DNA of 64,000 nt, from positions 30,096 through 94,095 of the forward strand of contig CACYME010000004.1 in the NCBI GenBank assembly GCA_902775475.1, given 5' to 3'. Under the pieces are notes generated by a model. It was not told where the DNA came from. It did no database searches and saw only the letters and a program-made list of their open reading frames with translations. Shown piece by piece: positions 44,825 to 54,003 of this stretch (position 1 is its first letter; every line of letters begins with the position of its first letter). The stretch is from an uncultured Prevotellaceae bacterium (lineage in GTDB: Bacteria > Bacteroidota > Bacteroidia > Bacteroidales > Bacteroidaceae). The translations under genes and the position numbers were made by a program.

Positions 44825-44860
44825 GAAAAGGAAAGAAAAACGCGTTTTCTTTTCCTTTTC
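44825..44860. promoter_or_regulatory. Long palindrome upstream of the Wzi-like gene
   Basis: Half-sites of 18 bp: GAAAAGGAAAGAAAAACG and its near-inverse CGTTTTCTTTTCCTTTTC, matching at 16 of 18 positions. It covers the expected -33 region of the promoter whose -7 box is at 44875. It could be an operator or simply a terminator-like structure. Confidence 0.45.
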
Positions 44861-44874
44861 TCTCACTATTTTCG

Positions 44875-44883
44875 TAACTTTGC
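44875..44883 (+). promoter_or_regulatory. Bacteroidetes -7 box for the Wzi-like gene
   Basis: TAACTTTGC, 20 nt before the ATG at 44904, giving a short leader. Confidence 0.6.
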
Positions 44884-44903
44884 AGCGTTTTATACTTGAT
44901 TGA

Positions 44904-46436
44904 ATGAGAACACACCGTTTATTGATCCTTCTTGCGCTGGCGACGGCAACGGCGGCCAGAGGACAGATGGTTTTCAAGACGGAGGCCCAGTTGACGGCTT
45001 CCGACGGTGACAATACGCCCCTTTGGCTGAACGCCAACCGCTATGGACTTAGCTCGCTCGAGACCACGAACGGCTATCTCCGCGCAGGACTTTTCCGAGA
45101 CCTGGAGCAGGATTCTGCCCGAAGCTGGAAACGAGGCTTCGGGGCCGACGTGGCTTTGGCCACAGGCTTCTCCAGCACGCTGGTGGTGCAGCAGGCCTAC
45201 GCCGAGGTGGGCTGGCGGAAAGGGTTGCTCACCCTGGGTGCCAAGGAGCAGCCCATGGAGCTGAAGAACCAGGAGCTGAGCAGCGGTCCGCAGACGCTGG
45301 GCATCAATGCGCGCCCTGTGCCGGGCATCAGGCTCGCACTGCCCGACTACTGGAACGTGCCGTTCTCGAAGGGCTGGCTGGGACTGAAGGGCCACCTCTT
45401 CTACGGCGTGACCACTGACGACAGCTGGCAGCGCGACTTCTCGCATCTGCAGTCGCGCTACACCAAGCATACGATGCTGCACACCAAGGCCGGCTATCTG
45501 AGGCTGGGCCGCGAGGCGAAGCCCTTCACGGTGGAACTGGGGCTGGAGATGGGGAGCCAGTTTAGCGGCACATCGTTCATTCCTGGCAATACCGAAACAA
45601 TGGTCATCAAGAACCAAAGCGGCCTCTCGGGCATCGTCAGTGCGCTCATTCCCAGTGGCAGCGATGCCATAGAGAAAGACTTTGGCAGCTATCGCAACAA
45701 GGAAGGCAACCATGTGGGCAGCTGGGTCGTCAGGGCCAACTGCGAGCAGCCGGGGTGGGGTGTCTCGCTCTATGCCGACCATTTCTTTGAAGACCAGTCG
45801 CAGCTGTTCCTGCTCGACTACGACGGCTACGGAACGGGTGAAGACTGGGACCGCTGGGAGCACTTCGGCTGGTTCGTCTACGACCTGCGCGACATGCTCG
45901 TAGGAGCCGAACTGCGGCTGAAGCACTGCAAATGGCTGCAGAGCGTCGTGGCAGAGTATCTCTACACGAAGTATCAGAGCGGCCCCGTCTATCACGACCA
46001 CACGATGGTGATATCGGACCACATTGGCGGCATCGACGACTACTATAACCACTATGTCTTCACCGGCTGGCAGCACTGGGGGCAGGTGATGGGCAATCCG
46101 CTCTACCGCTCGCCGCTCTATAACGACAACGGCATGATCAACGTGCTGAACAACCGCTTCTGGGCCTGGCATCTCGGCATGAGCGGAACGCCGGCCGAGG
46201 GGTTGCACTATCGGCTGCTGGCTACCTGGCAGAAGGGCTTTGGCACCTATCACCATCCTCTTGTTGAGCCGCAAAACAATGTCAGCCTGATGGCTGAGGC
46301 CCGCTATGCGTTTCCCAAGGATTCGAAGCTGGAAGGCTGGAGCCTGAAAGGTGCCGTGGCGTTAGACAGGGGCGAGCTGCTGGGCGACAATGCCGGCGTG
46401 CAGCTCACCATCGGCAAGCAACTGAACATCAAATAA
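44904..46436 (+). CDS. Capsule assembly Wzi family outer-membrane protein
   Basis: A 510-residue exported protein (signal peptide to about 22). The mature part starts FKTEAQLTASDGDNTPLWLNANRYGLSS, typical of the Bacteroidetes Wzi-like family. About 18 beta-strands are suggested by alternating residues, and the protein ends in GVQLTIGKQLNIK. Wzi helps attach or export surface polysaccharide at the outer membrane. A lipocalin-like lipoprotein gene follows after 14 bp, and glycan initiation genes are convergent downstream. Confidence 0.82.
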   Translation: MRTHRLLILLALATATAARGQMVFKTEAQLTASDGDNTPLWLNANRYGLSSLETTNGYLRAGLFRDLEQDSARSWKRGFGADVALATGFSSTLVVQQAYAEVGWRKGLLTLGAKEQPMELKNQELSSGPQTLGINARPVPGIRLALPDYWNVPFSKGWLGLKGHLFYGVTTDDSWQRDFSHLQSRYTKHTMLHTKAGYLRLGREAKPFTVELGLEMGSQFSGTSFIPGNTETMVIKNQSGLSGIVSALIPSGSDAIEKDFGSYRNKEGNHVGSWVVRANCEQPGWGVSLYADHFFEDQSQLFLLDYDGYGTGEDWDRWEHFGWFVYDLRDMLVGAELRLKHCKWLQSVVAEYLYTKYQSGPVYHDHTMVISDHIGGIDDYYNHYVFTGWQHWGQVMGNPLYRSPLYNDNGMINVLNNRFWAWHLGMSGTPAEGLHYRLLATWQKGFGTYHHPLVEPQNNVSLMAEARYAFPKDSKLEGWSLKGAVALDRGELLGDNAGVQLTIGKQLNIK

Positions 46437-46450
46437 AAACGAATGAACCC

Positions 46451-46888
46451 ATGAAGCGAAACGTGCTCACCCTGGCTCTGGCCGCACTATTGTCGACGGC
46501 ATGCAGCGACTTCCATACGTCGGACAATGGATTGCTGGACGGATTCTGGCAGCTGGCGCAGGTTGACACGCTGGCCACGAACCGCTCTGGCGATGTGCGC
46601 GACAGGAAAATGTTCTGGGCCGTGCAGGGTGACTTGCTGGAAATACGCGACTTGGCCACTTACCACGTGTCGGTGTTCTTTCGCTTTGAGCATCGGGACG
46701 GCATGCTGACGCTGAGCCATCCCGTGGTCGACAACCGGCTGGTGTCTGACAGCCTGGTGCAGGATGTCAACACCATCAGCTTCTATGGTATTGACCATAT
46801 GGAGGAAATGTTCAAGGTGCTGCAGCTCGACAAGAAAGCAATGACGCTTGAATCGGAGCGGCTGAGGATGCACTTCCGCAGGTATTAG
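46451..46888 (+). CDS. Small lipocalin-like lipoprotein
   Basis: A 145-residue lipoprotein (AALLSTACSDF, Cys at about 18). The mature part (LLDGFWQLAQVDTL..., then KMFWAVQGDLLEIRD, SVFFRFEHRDGMLTLS) resembles the lipocalin-like Bacteroidales DUF4847-type family. Ligand unknown. Probably cotranscribed with the Wzi-like gene. Confidence 0.65.
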   Translation: MKRNVLTLALAALLSTACSDFHTSDNGLLDGFWQLAQVDTLATNRSGDVRDRKMFWAVQGDLLEIRDLATYHVSVFFRFEHRDGMLTLSHPVVDNRLVSDSLVQDVNTISFYGIDHMEEMFKVLQLDKKAMTLESERLRMHFRRY

Positions 46889-46913
46889 ACCCGTCAAGAA
46901 ACATTGGCTTAAA

Positions 46914-46951
46914 AAAACGGATTAAAACTGGCACATGTTTTAATCCGTTTT
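46914..46951. terminator. Bidirectional terminator
   Basis: Perfect 15-bp stem AAAACGGATTAAAAC / GTTTTAATCCGTTTT with 8-nt loop between convergent genes. Confidence 0.9.
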
Positions 46952-46971
46952 CCTGTAGCTTTTACGTAGCC

Positions 46972-48891
46972 TTATTTGTCGAGGGAACTGTAGACGGAGT
47001 TGTTGCTCTTGTACTCTGGGACAATCTGCTTCATCTTCGCCACCGTCTTCATGTCGTCGAACGACTTGCTGGCCTCGTAGAGCTCGTCAATCTCGTGGCT
47101 GGCCTCGGCATAGTCGTATTCGCGCACCATCGCAATGCGAATCTTCTCATGGAACGAGGGCTTCGTCGTCTCTTTGTCGCTGAGCACCTCCTCGTAGAGC
47201 TTCTCGCCCGGACGGAGGCCCGTGAACTTGATTTCGATGTTCTTGGCACCGCTGAGCAGAATCATTCGTTTGGCCAGGTCGGCAATCTTCACGGGCTGGC
47301 CCATGTCGAAGATGAATATCTCGCCGCCGTGGCCCTTCGTGCCAGCTTCGAGCACCAGCTTGCAGGCCTCGGGGATGAGCATGAAGAAGCGGATGATATT
47401 CGGGTCGGTGACGGTGATGGGTCCGCCCTGCTTGATTTGCTCCTTGAAGAGGGGAATGACGCTGCCGTTGCTGCCCAGCACGTTGCCGAAGCGGGTGGTG
47501 ACAAACTGGGTGCAGCCTTTCATTTTGCCGTCCTTGATGGCTTTGTCGAGGCTCTGAACGTAGATTTCGCAGATACGCTTCGAACAGCCCATGACGTTGG
47601 TGGGATTGACGGCCTTGTCGGTGGAAATCATTACGAACTTCTTGACGCCGTATTTCACCGATAGGTCGGCTATGACGCGCGTTCCTATGATATTGTTGCG
47701 CACGCTCTCCGAGGGGTTGTCTTCCATCATCGGCACGTGTTTGTAAGCTGCGGCGTGGAAGACGTAGGCCGGCCGGTAGCGGTTGAAGATAGTCTCCATG
47801 TAGTCCTTCTCGCAGATACTGACCACGATGGTGTGGGCCTTGATGCTGGGCCACTCGTTGTGCATCATCAGGCGGATGTCGTGCTGCGGCGTCTCTGCCT
47901 GGTCTACAAGAACCAGCTCCTTCGGCCCGTAGACGGCTATCTGGCGTACCATCTCGCTGCCAATGCTGCCGGCAGAGCCGGTAATCATGATGCACTGGCC
48001 TTTCAGCTGGTCGCCCACAGACTTCATGTCTACTTGAATCTCGTCGCGTGGCAGCAGGTCTTCAATGCTGATTTCCTTCAGTTGAGGCGCACTGTCGATA
48101 ACGCTGTCGGTTTCGGATAATTCCCTCGACCACTGGGTGATATAGATGGAGATGCCTGCTTTAATCAGCTCGTCCTGCAGCGTCTGGTTCTTGCGGAAGT
48201 CGCGCAGACGGTAGGGAGAGACAATGATGGCTTCGATGCGCTTGGCTTTCATGTCCTCCACGATGTCCTTGGTAGCCATGTAGACCTTGTTGCCCATCAC
48301 GAGATGGCCTTCCATGCTCTTATCGATCGTGACGAAGCCCTTCAGCTGGAAGCGCATGGGCTTCTCGCTGCGAATATGCTTGGCGATGGCGATGCCGTCG
48401 TTTCTCACGCCAAAGATGTAGGTGCGCTTGGAACGCTTGCTGGCAAAGGCCACGTCGTAGAAGGTCTTCACCATGATGCGCAGAATCCACATGAGGAATG
48501 TGGCAACGGCGAAAACGGTTACAATCTGTGCACCCGTTACAAGGCCGAACATCTTGAAGTGGTCGCCCAGCACCAGGTGGGTGATGAAGCTAAGGGCTGA
48601 GCCGAGCAGCATGGCGTAGCCCACACGCTGAAGGTCGACGAACGACGAATAGCGCAGGATGCCCGAATAGGTGTGGAACAGCCGGAAGCCTATGTTATAG
48701 AAAACAAGGTAGACAAGGGAGGACAGGCACAGTGGTGTAAGGTAGTGGAACGAGTGTAAAGTCCTGTTGAAAAGGAAGTAGGTGAAAATGAATGTCGCAA
48801 AGACAATGATATTATCTATCAGCAGGATGCACCAGTAGGGGAGGGTGTTCCTGTTGAAGTACCAATTTGCAATTCTATCGAAGAAGCTCAT
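46972..48891 (-). CDS. WbpM/CapD-family UDP-sugar 4,6-dehydratase
   Basis: A 639-residue inner-membrane enzyme. Residues ~15-140 hold four membrane helices, and ~140-270 a CoA-binding-like Rossmann domain. The catalytic short-chain dehydrogenase domain starts at about 295 with MITGSAGSIGSEMVRQ (NAD-binding). The catalytic region STDKAVNPTNVMGCSKR (about 425-441) shows the Met-for-Tyr pattern of this family. It likely makes a 4-keto-6-deoxy UDP-HexNAc for surface glycan. The membrane-bound long form is the WbpM type rather than soluble FlaA1/PglF-short. Confidence 0.88.
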   Translation of the reverse strand: MSFFDRIANWYFNRNTLPYWCILLIDNIIVFATFIFTYFLFNRTLHSFHYLTPLCLSSLVYLVFYNIGFRLFHTYSGILRYSSFVDLQRVGYAMLLGSALSFITHLVLGDHFKMFGLVTGAQIVTVFAVATFLMWILRIMVKTFYDVAFASKRSKRTYIFGVRNDGIAIAKHIRSEKPMRFQLKGFVTIDKSMEGHLVMGNKVYMATKDIVEDMKAKRIEAIIVSPYRLRDFRKNQTLQDELIKAGISIYITQWSRELSETDSVIDSAPQLKEISIEDLLPRDEIQVDMKSVGDQLKGQCIMITGSAGSIGSEMVRQIAVYGPKELVLVDQAETPQHDIRLMMHNEWPSIKAHTIVVSICEKDYMETIFNRYRPAYVFHAAAYKHVPMMEDNPSESVRNNIIGTRVIADLSVKYGVKKFVMISTDKAVNPTNVMGCSKRICEIYVQSLDKAIKDGKMKGCTQFVTTRFGNVLGSNGSVIPLFKEQIKQGGPITVTDPNIIRFFMLIPEACKLVLEAGTKGHGGEIFIFDMGQPVKIADLAKRMILLSGAKNIEIKFTGLRPGEKLYEEVLSDKETTKPSFHEKIRIAMVREYDYAEASHEIDELYEASKSFDDMKTVAKMKQIVPEYKSNNSVYSSLDK

Positions 48892-48910
48892 AATTTATCA
48901 TTTTAGGGCT

Positions 48911-48919
48911 GCAAAGTTA
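48911..48919 (-). promoter_or_regulatory. Bacteroidetes -7 box for the WbpM-like gene
   Basis: TAACTTTGC on the minus strand, 19 nt upstream of the ATG. Confidence 0.6.
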
Positions 48920-48999
48920 ATTAAAAAAAAGGAATTGACCTAAATTTTTGCTTACTTTTTTCAAGTCTTATGTTGTTTCTTGAGTTGTATTTGTTAGCG

Positions 49000-49575
49000 T
49001 TAGAATTTCTTTCCAAAAAGAATGTTTAGAAAAGTTTTACAGATGATTTTCAAGTCGAACCACCAGGAGCGATGTTCCAGATAATAGAGGTCGAGCTCCA
49101 GACGGCGGAGCATCTTCTCCATCGTGTCGGTATAGCCGTTGTAGAGCGTGGCGTAGGACGTCAGGCCCGGACGGATCTTGTACAATTCCTCGTAGCGGGG
49201 ATCGCGTTCCATAATCTGGTCGATGAAATACTTGCGCTCAGGACGAGGGCCGATGAACGACATGTCGCCTTTCAGTACGTTCCAGAGCTGGGGCAGTTCG
49301 TCGAGATGGTGAGCGCGCAGGAAGCGTCCAAAGGGTGTCAGACGGTCGTCATTAGCTTCGGCCAGCTGCGGAATGCCGTTCTGCTCATTGTTTACAATCA
49401 TGGTGCGGAACTTGTAGATGTTGAATGGGCGACCGCCCTTGCCGATGCGCTCTTGAACGAAGATGGCAGGACCTTTGGTGCTGAACTTCAGGCCAATGTA
49501 TATGATGAGATATACTGGCGAAAGGATAATGAGTCCCAGTATGGAGCAAACGATGTCAAACAGTCTTTTTGCCAT
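49000..49575 (-). CDS. Monotopic phosphoglycosyl transferase (PglC-like sugar transferase)
   Basis: A 191-residue bacterial sugar transferase without the N-terminal helices of WcaJ/WbaP. A single re-entrant hydrophobic segment (about 5-27, LFDIVCSILGLIILSPVY) precedes FVQERIGKGGRPFNIYKFRTM, the catalytic LDELPQLWNVLKGDMSFIGPRP with the Asp-Glu pair, and PGLTSYATL. It transfers a phosphosugar to undecaprenyl phosphate to start a surface glycan. Its start overlaps the end of the WecA-like gene by 20 bp, so translation is probably coupled. Confidence 0.88.
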   Translation of the reverse strand: MAKRLFDIVCSILGLIILSPVYLIIYIGLKFSTKGPAIFVQERIGKGGRPFNIYKFRTMIVNNEQNGIPQLAEANDDRLTPFGRFLRAHHLDELPQLWNVLKGDMSFIGPRPERKYFIDQIMERDPRYEELYKIRPGLTSYATLYNGYTDTMEKMLRRLELDLYYLEHRSWWFDLKIICKTFLNILFGKKF

Positions 49576-50701
49576 GATTCTGATTTTCTGTGGTGACTAA
49601 ATAAACTGCTTCGCCACGCTTCACGATGGCCCTGTTGATGAGCACGTGGCATGCGCACCACGCCACGATGTCAATCAGCACAATGATGCTGAAGCTGGTA
49701 AACTGCCAGAGAAACAGGTTGATGGCCGTGAAGGCAAGAGCCATGGCCAGAATGACAATCAGCGTCTGGTGTTGGGAAAAGCCTGCACGCATCAACTTGT
49801 GGTGGATGTGGTTCTTGTCGGCGCGGAAGATGTGAGCCTTGTGCCGCATGCGTACCACAGAGACCCTGACCACATCGAAGACGGGAACGACGAGCAGCGT
49901 ATAGGCCAGCATCATGGAGTCGAGCCTGAACGGGGAGACGTTAGGGTTGTCCATCGTGAACTTCACGAACAGGAAGCCAAGGATGAATCCCAGCGTCAGC
50001 GAGCCAGAGTCGCCCATGAATATCTTTTCGTTTTTCTCCACCTTGCCCCATATATTATAATAGAGGAAAGGAATGAGTACGCCCATGAGGCCTGCAATAA
50101 GGATGCAATAGAGGAACATGCCTTCGCGGATGAAGCAGAAGAGAAACCCGGAGAGGGCATAAAGAGACAAGCCTGCGGAAAGACCGTCGATGCCATCGAT
50201 GAGGTTGATGGCGTTGCAAGTGAAGATGATGATGAACACGGTGAGCGGAGCACCAATGCTGAAAGGAATCTCGTGGACACCGCAGAAACCGTAGAGATTG
50301 TTGATGTAAAGTCCGGAGAGTGGCAGCAGTGTGCCGGCGAGAATCTGTGCGGTGAATTTTGTCTTGGCCCCTAAGCCTACTAAGTCGTCGATGATGCCAA
50401 CGCCATAGATAATCAGCAGGCAGCAGAAGAAACACACCGACCAGAGACTAAGTATAACCTGATGCCTCTCAAAGAATTCCTCTCCTCCGGTTGCGATGAC
50501 GATGAGCGACGCCAGAAGCATGCTTGGCAGAAAGCTAATGCCTCCCAGGCGGGGGATGGCATTGTGATGAATCTTCCGCCCGTCAGGGATGTCGTAGAGC
50601 CCTTTCTTCTTGCAGAACTTCATGATGATGGGCATGATGATAAAGCCACATAAGGCGCTCACCAGGAAAGCTCCGAATATATATATGATATACTGCGTCA
50701 T
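49556..50701 (-). CDS. WecA/MraY-family polyprenyl-phosphate HexNAc-1-P transferase
   Basis: A 381-residue polytopic protein with about 11 membrane helices. Motifs: GGISFLPSML (about 53), the metal-binding CNAINLIDGIDGLSAGLSL (about 162-180), FMGDSGSLTLG (about 229-239) and HIHHKLMRAGFSQHQT (about 297-312), the His-rich form typical of WecA rather than MraY. It loads HexNAc-1-phosphate on undecaprenyl phosphate. Coupled to the monotopic transferase downstream, so two types of initiating enzyme are translated together. Confidence 0.88.
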   Translation of the reverse strand: MTQYIIYIFGAFLVSALCGFIIMPIIMKFCKKKGLYDIPDGRKIHHNAIPRLGGISFLPSMLLASLIVIATGGEEFFERHQVILSLWSVCFFCCLLIIYGVGIIDDLVGLGAKTKFTAQILAGTLLPLSGLYINNLYGFCGVHEIPFSIGAPLTVFIIIFTCNAINLIDGIDGLSAGLSLYALSGFLFCFIREGMFLYCILIAGLMGVLIPFLYYNIWGKVEKNEKIFMGDSGSLTLGFILGFLFVKFTMDNPNVSPFRLDSMMLAYTLLVVPVFDVVRVSVVRMRHKAHIFRADKNHIHHKLMRAGFSQHQTLIVILAMALAFTAINLFLWQFTSFSIIVLIDIVAWCACHVLINRAIVKRGEAVYLVTTENQNHGKKTV

Positions 50702-50788
50702 TAACGTGTTTTCTGTCTTTATAATTATATAACAGAAATTAAGAATGAATATTGCATCCTTGCCACTATTTATTTTCTACTCTGCTTG

Positions 50789-51436
50789 TCACAAGCGCGA
50801 ACCTTCCAGACGCTTTGGACAAATGTCCTCAAGGGAACAGCGGTCGCAATGGGGTGCACGCGATGTGCAGACGTAGCGCCCGTGCAGCAGCAGCCAGTGG
50901 TGGGCACGGGGCACATCGTCGGTCGGAATGTGCTTCAGCAGGTGCTGCTCCACCTTCAGTGGGGTGCTGGCAGTGCGCGGCACCAGCCCCAGACGGTGAC
51001 TGACACGATAGACGTGGGTGTCAACGGCCATCGCCTTCTTGCCGAATGCAACCGCTTGCATCACATTGGCTGTCTTGCGGCCTACACCAGGCAGCTCCAA
51101 CAGGGCATCGAAGTCGCCGGGAACCTCGCCATTGTATTTTTGCACCAAGATGCGCGACAACTCAGCCAGATGACGCGACTTGGAATTGGGATAGCTGACG
51201 CTGCTGATGTATTCTAAGATGTCATCGGGCTCTGCTTGCGCCATCGTATGGGCATCGGGGTAGCGACGGAATAGTTCTGGCGTCACCTGGTTTACCCGCT
51301 TGTCGGTGCATTGTGCACTCAGAACTACAGCCACCAGGAGCTGGAACACATTGGCGAATTCCAGTTCGGTAGTCACCTCTGGCATCTCGGTACGGAAATG
51401 GTCCAGTACCAGCCTGTATCTTTCTTCTATTTTCAT
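50789..51436 (-). CDS. nth: Endonuclease III
   Basis: About 215 residues: a helix-hairpin-helix DNA glycosylase/AP lyase of base excision repair acting on oxidised pyrimidines. The HhH motif LLELPGVGRKTANVMQAVAFG carries the region of the catalytic Lys (about 113-133), and the catalytic Asp is in MAVDTHVYRVSHRLG. The iron-sulfur cluster Cys set C-x6-C-x2-C-x5-C is complete near the C-terminus (CTSRAPHCDRCSLEDIC). The ATG at 51436 is used; a TTG at 51448 lies within the promoter. Confidence 0.95.
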   Translation of the reverse strand: MKIEERYRLVLDHFRTEMPEVTTELEFANVFQLLVAVVLSAQCTDKRVNQVTPELFRRYPDAHTMAQAEPDDILEYISSVSYPNSKSRHLAELSRILVQKYNGEVPGDFDALLELPGVGRKTANVMQAVAFGKKAMAVDTHVYRVSHRLGLVPRTASTPLKVEQHLLKHIPTDDVPRAHHWLLLHGRYVCTSRAPHCDRCSLEDICPKRLEGSRL

Positions 51437-51444
51437 TTCGGGGT

Positions 51445-51453
51445 GCAAAAGTA
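51445..51453 (-). promoter_or_regulatory. Bacteroidetes -7 box for nth
   Basis: TACTTTTGC on the minus strand, ending 8 nt before the ATG, which predicts a very short or absent leader. Confidence 0.55.
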
Positions 51454-51462
51454 ATTAAAAAG

Positions 51463-51495
51463 TTTGACATAATCGTTTTTTTTGAGTAATTTTGC
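51463..51495 (+). promoter_or_regulatory. Promoter for the DUF2461 gene
   Basis: -33 TTTG (51463-51466), 20-nt spacer, -7 TAATTTTGC (51487-51495), divergent from the nth promoter. Confidence 0.65.
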
Positions 51496-51606
51496 ACGGA
51501 AAAGAGTCATGAGGCGTTGTCTTTTGCCTCCATCGCATGGTGGTGACAATTCAGAAAGACTTATTTCTCTATCGTAACATATAATGGTTTCAAATACAGA
51601 TTGACA

Positions 51607-52305
51607 ATGAATACAAAGAAAATCCTGACTTTTTTGCGCCAGGTGGCGGCAAATAACAACCGTGAGTGGTTCCATGCGCATAAGGATGACTATGAAGCTG
51701 CAAGGGCTGAATGGGAACACGGCGTGGAGCAGGCACTTGAGCGGATCAAGAGCTTTGATGATGAGATAGCACCGCTGACGGTGAAGGACTGTACTTACAG
51801 GTTCTACCGCGATACGCGCTTCTCGCCCGACAAATCGCCCTATAAGAATCACTTCGGGGCATATATTTGTGCAAAAGGCAAAAAGGCTCTCCGTGGGGGA
51901 TACTATGTGCACATGCAGCCCGAAGAATGCCTGTTGGCCGTAGGTAGTTACTGGCTGCCTACGAACATTCTGACCGCCTGTCGCAATGAGTTGATGGCCA
52001 ACGAGGAGGAATGGCTGCGCTGTGTGGAGTCTGCCGAGTTCCTGAAATATTTCGATGCTCCTGAAAGTGCCTCCTGGGATAGCCCCCAGGGATTTGGATT
52101 GGAAAAGCTGAAGACTTGTCCGTCCGGTTTTCCACGTGATTATGAGCATGTTAAATACCTTCGGTTGAAGAACTATTGCGCTTGGCATCGTGTCAACGAT
52201 TCGTTCTATGAAGGCGACGGATGGCTCGACGAGATGGAGCGCGTGTTCAAGGCTGCCAAGCCCATGATGGACTTCATGAATGCTGTCATCGACGACTATG
52301 AATGA
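51607..52305 (+). CDS. DUF2461 family protein
   Basis: A 232-residue soluble protein of the widespread DUF2461/TIGR02453 family, which opens ILTFLRQVAANNNREWFHAHKDDYE and has the conserved RFYRDTRFSPDKSPYKNHFGAYI (about 62-84). Biochemical function is not established. Start at ATG 51607. It is followed by a strong terminator and forms a single-gene unit. Confidence 0.88.
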   Translation: MNTKKILTFLRQVAANNNREWFHAHKDDYEAARAEWEHGVEQALERIKSFDDEIAPLTVKDCTYRFYRDTRFSPDKSPYKNHFGAYICAKGKKALRGGYYVHMQPEECLLAVGSYWLPTNILTACRNELMANEEEWLRCVESAEFLKYFDAPESASWDSPQGFGLEKLKTCPSGFPRDYEHVKYLRLKNYCAWHRVNDSFYEGDGWLDEMERVFKAAKPMMDFMNAVIDDYE

Positions 52306-52327
52306 AAGCGTGAGGTTAGCAGAAAAG

Positions 52328-52376
52328 CAAACAGGCAGGAGCATCTCTTTGAAAGGATGTCTCCTGCCTGTTTTTC
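52328..52376 (+). terminator. Strong terminator after the DUF2461 gene
   Basis: Stem AAACAGGCAGGAG / CTCCTGCCTGTTT (with further pairing CATC/GATG inside), followed by TTC and T-rich sequence. May also serve the convergent rng gene. Confidence 0.85.
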
Positions 52377-52398
52377 TTTGTGCCTCCTAAAAGTAGCT

Positions 52399-53967
52399 TT
52401 AGTCGGCTTCTTCCTGCATGTCGATGAACTGACGTTTGTCATCGTAGAATTCATATTGCAGGAATGCCATTTTCTGACTTGGAACGATGCGGATTCCAAA
52501 TCCGTATTTCATCTGCCAGCGGCGTTTCATCGAGATGACGCCTTGATTGATGAATGCGGCAACGTAAGGGTGTACATGCAACGAGAACCGTCGAATACCT
52601 ATTTTGTTGACGAGACGGTCAATTTTGCTCTCCAGTTGGTCTGTGAAAAGTATGCTCGACTTGATTTTCCCAGTTCCGTGGCATGTGGGGCAGCTTTCTT
52701 CTACTGCAACGTCCATTGCAGGGCGTACCCGCTGTCGCGTAATCTGCATCAGTCCGAATTTGCTTAGCGGCAGGATGTTGTGGCGCGCACGGTCTTTCTT
52801 CATGTTTTCGCACATGCGCTCATAGAGCATCTGCCGGTCTTCGGCCAGGTTCATGTCGATGAAGTCGACAACGATGATGCCACCCATGTCGCGCAGGCGA
52901 AGCTGGCGAGCCAACTCGTCGGCTGCTCCGAGATTTGTCTCCAGGGCATTGGCTTCCTGTCCGTTTTCTTTCTTGATTCGCGTACCGCTGTTCACGTCTA
53001 CCACATGCATGGCTTCTGTGTGCTCAATGATGAGATAAGCTCCCCGTTTGTAGTTGACGGTGCGGCCGAAGCCCGACTTCAGCTGCTTGGTGACGTTGAA
53101 GTTGTCGAAGATGGGAACGTTGCCGTTGTAGAGTTTCACGATTTCGGTCTTTTCGGGTGCAATCATACCGACATAGTCGTGAATCTGTTTGAAGATTTCA
53201 GCATCGTTCACATGAATACCGTCGTAGGTGGGGTTGAAGAGGTCGCGCAGCAAGGCTACGGCCCGGGTCTCTTCCTCGTAGAGCAGCTGGTGGGCTTCGG
53301 TGGTCTTCTGGGCTTTGGTGATGGTGTCCTCCCATCGGGCCAGCAGCGACTTGAGCTCCTGATCCAGTTCTGCAGCGCGCTTGCCTTCTGCAACAGTGCG
53401 GACGATGACGCCGAAGTTCTTGGGCTTCATGCTTTGCACGAGTTGCTTGAGGCGGCTACGTTCCTCTCCTTTCTTGATTTTGCTTGAAACGGATACTTTA
53501 TCTCCAAAAGGAATGAGCACCATGTAGCGCCCGGCAAAGCTGAGGTCGCAGGTCAGGCGTGGGCCTTTCGTGTTGATGGGTTCCTTCACAATCTGCACCA
53601 TGATTTCCTGACCAACCTTCAGGATGTTCTGAATGTTGCCGTCTTTGGGCAGGTCGGGCTGGTGGGTAGCCTTTTGGATGGGGTAGAGTTTCTTGCGGTC
53701 GCTTGTTACCTGTTTGAGATACTTTTCGTAAGAGCTAAATTGAAGTCCGAGATCCAGATAATGCAGGAAAGCGTCTTTCTCGCTTCCTACGTCAACAAAA
53801 CAAGCGTTGAGTCCCGGCATGAGCTTTCGCACACGTCCAAGATAGATGTTGCCAACGGCGAACGATGCCTGTCGCGGCTCGTTCTGATATTCCACCAGGC
53901 TCTTGTCTTCAAGCAGCGCGATGGAAATCTCCTTTGGCTGAACATCAATAATCACTTCGCTTGTCAT
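52399..53967 (-). CDS. rng: Ribonuclease G
   Basis: A 522-residue Rne/Rng-family endoribonuclease without the long RNase E C-terminal scaffold. An S1-like RNA-binding region is at about 38-125 (GNIYLGRVRKLMPGLNACFVDVGSEKDAFLH). The DNase I-like catalytic part has VDVNSGTRI and GGIIVVDFIDM with the metal-binding Asp residues (about 310-365). The Zn-link is CPTCHGTGK (about 427-435). It processes rRNA 5' ends and degrades mRNA. Located downstream of HU and the small basic protein. Confidence 0.92.
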   Translation of the reverse strand: MTSEVIIDVQPKEISIALLEDKSLVEYQNEPRQASFAVGNIYLGRVRKLMPGLNACFVDVGSEKDAFLHYLDLGLQFSSYEKYLKQVTSDRKKLYPIQKATHQPDLPKDGNIQNILKVGQEIMVQIVKEPINTKGPRLTCDLSFAGRYMVLIPFGDKVSVSSKIKKGEERSRLKQLVQSMKPKNFGVIVRTVAEGKRAAELDQELKSLLARWEDTITKAQKTTEAHQLLYEEETRAVALLRDLFNPTYDGIHVNDAEIFKQIHDYVGMIAPEKTEIVKLYNGNVPIFDNFNVTKQLKSGFGRTVNYKRGAYLIIEHTEAMHVVDVNSGTRIKKENGQEANALETNLGAADELARQLRLRDMGGIIVVDFIDMNLAEDRQMLYERMCENMKKDRARHNILPLSKFGLMQITRQRVRPAMDVAVEESCPTCHGTGKIKSSILFTDQLESKIDRLVNKIGIRRFSLHVHPYVAAFINQGVISMKRRWQMKYGFGIRIVPSQKMAFLQYEFYDDKRQFIDMQEEAD

Positions 53968-54003
53968 GATTCTTGAACTTTAATTAGAGATTGTTAGACA
54001 AAT

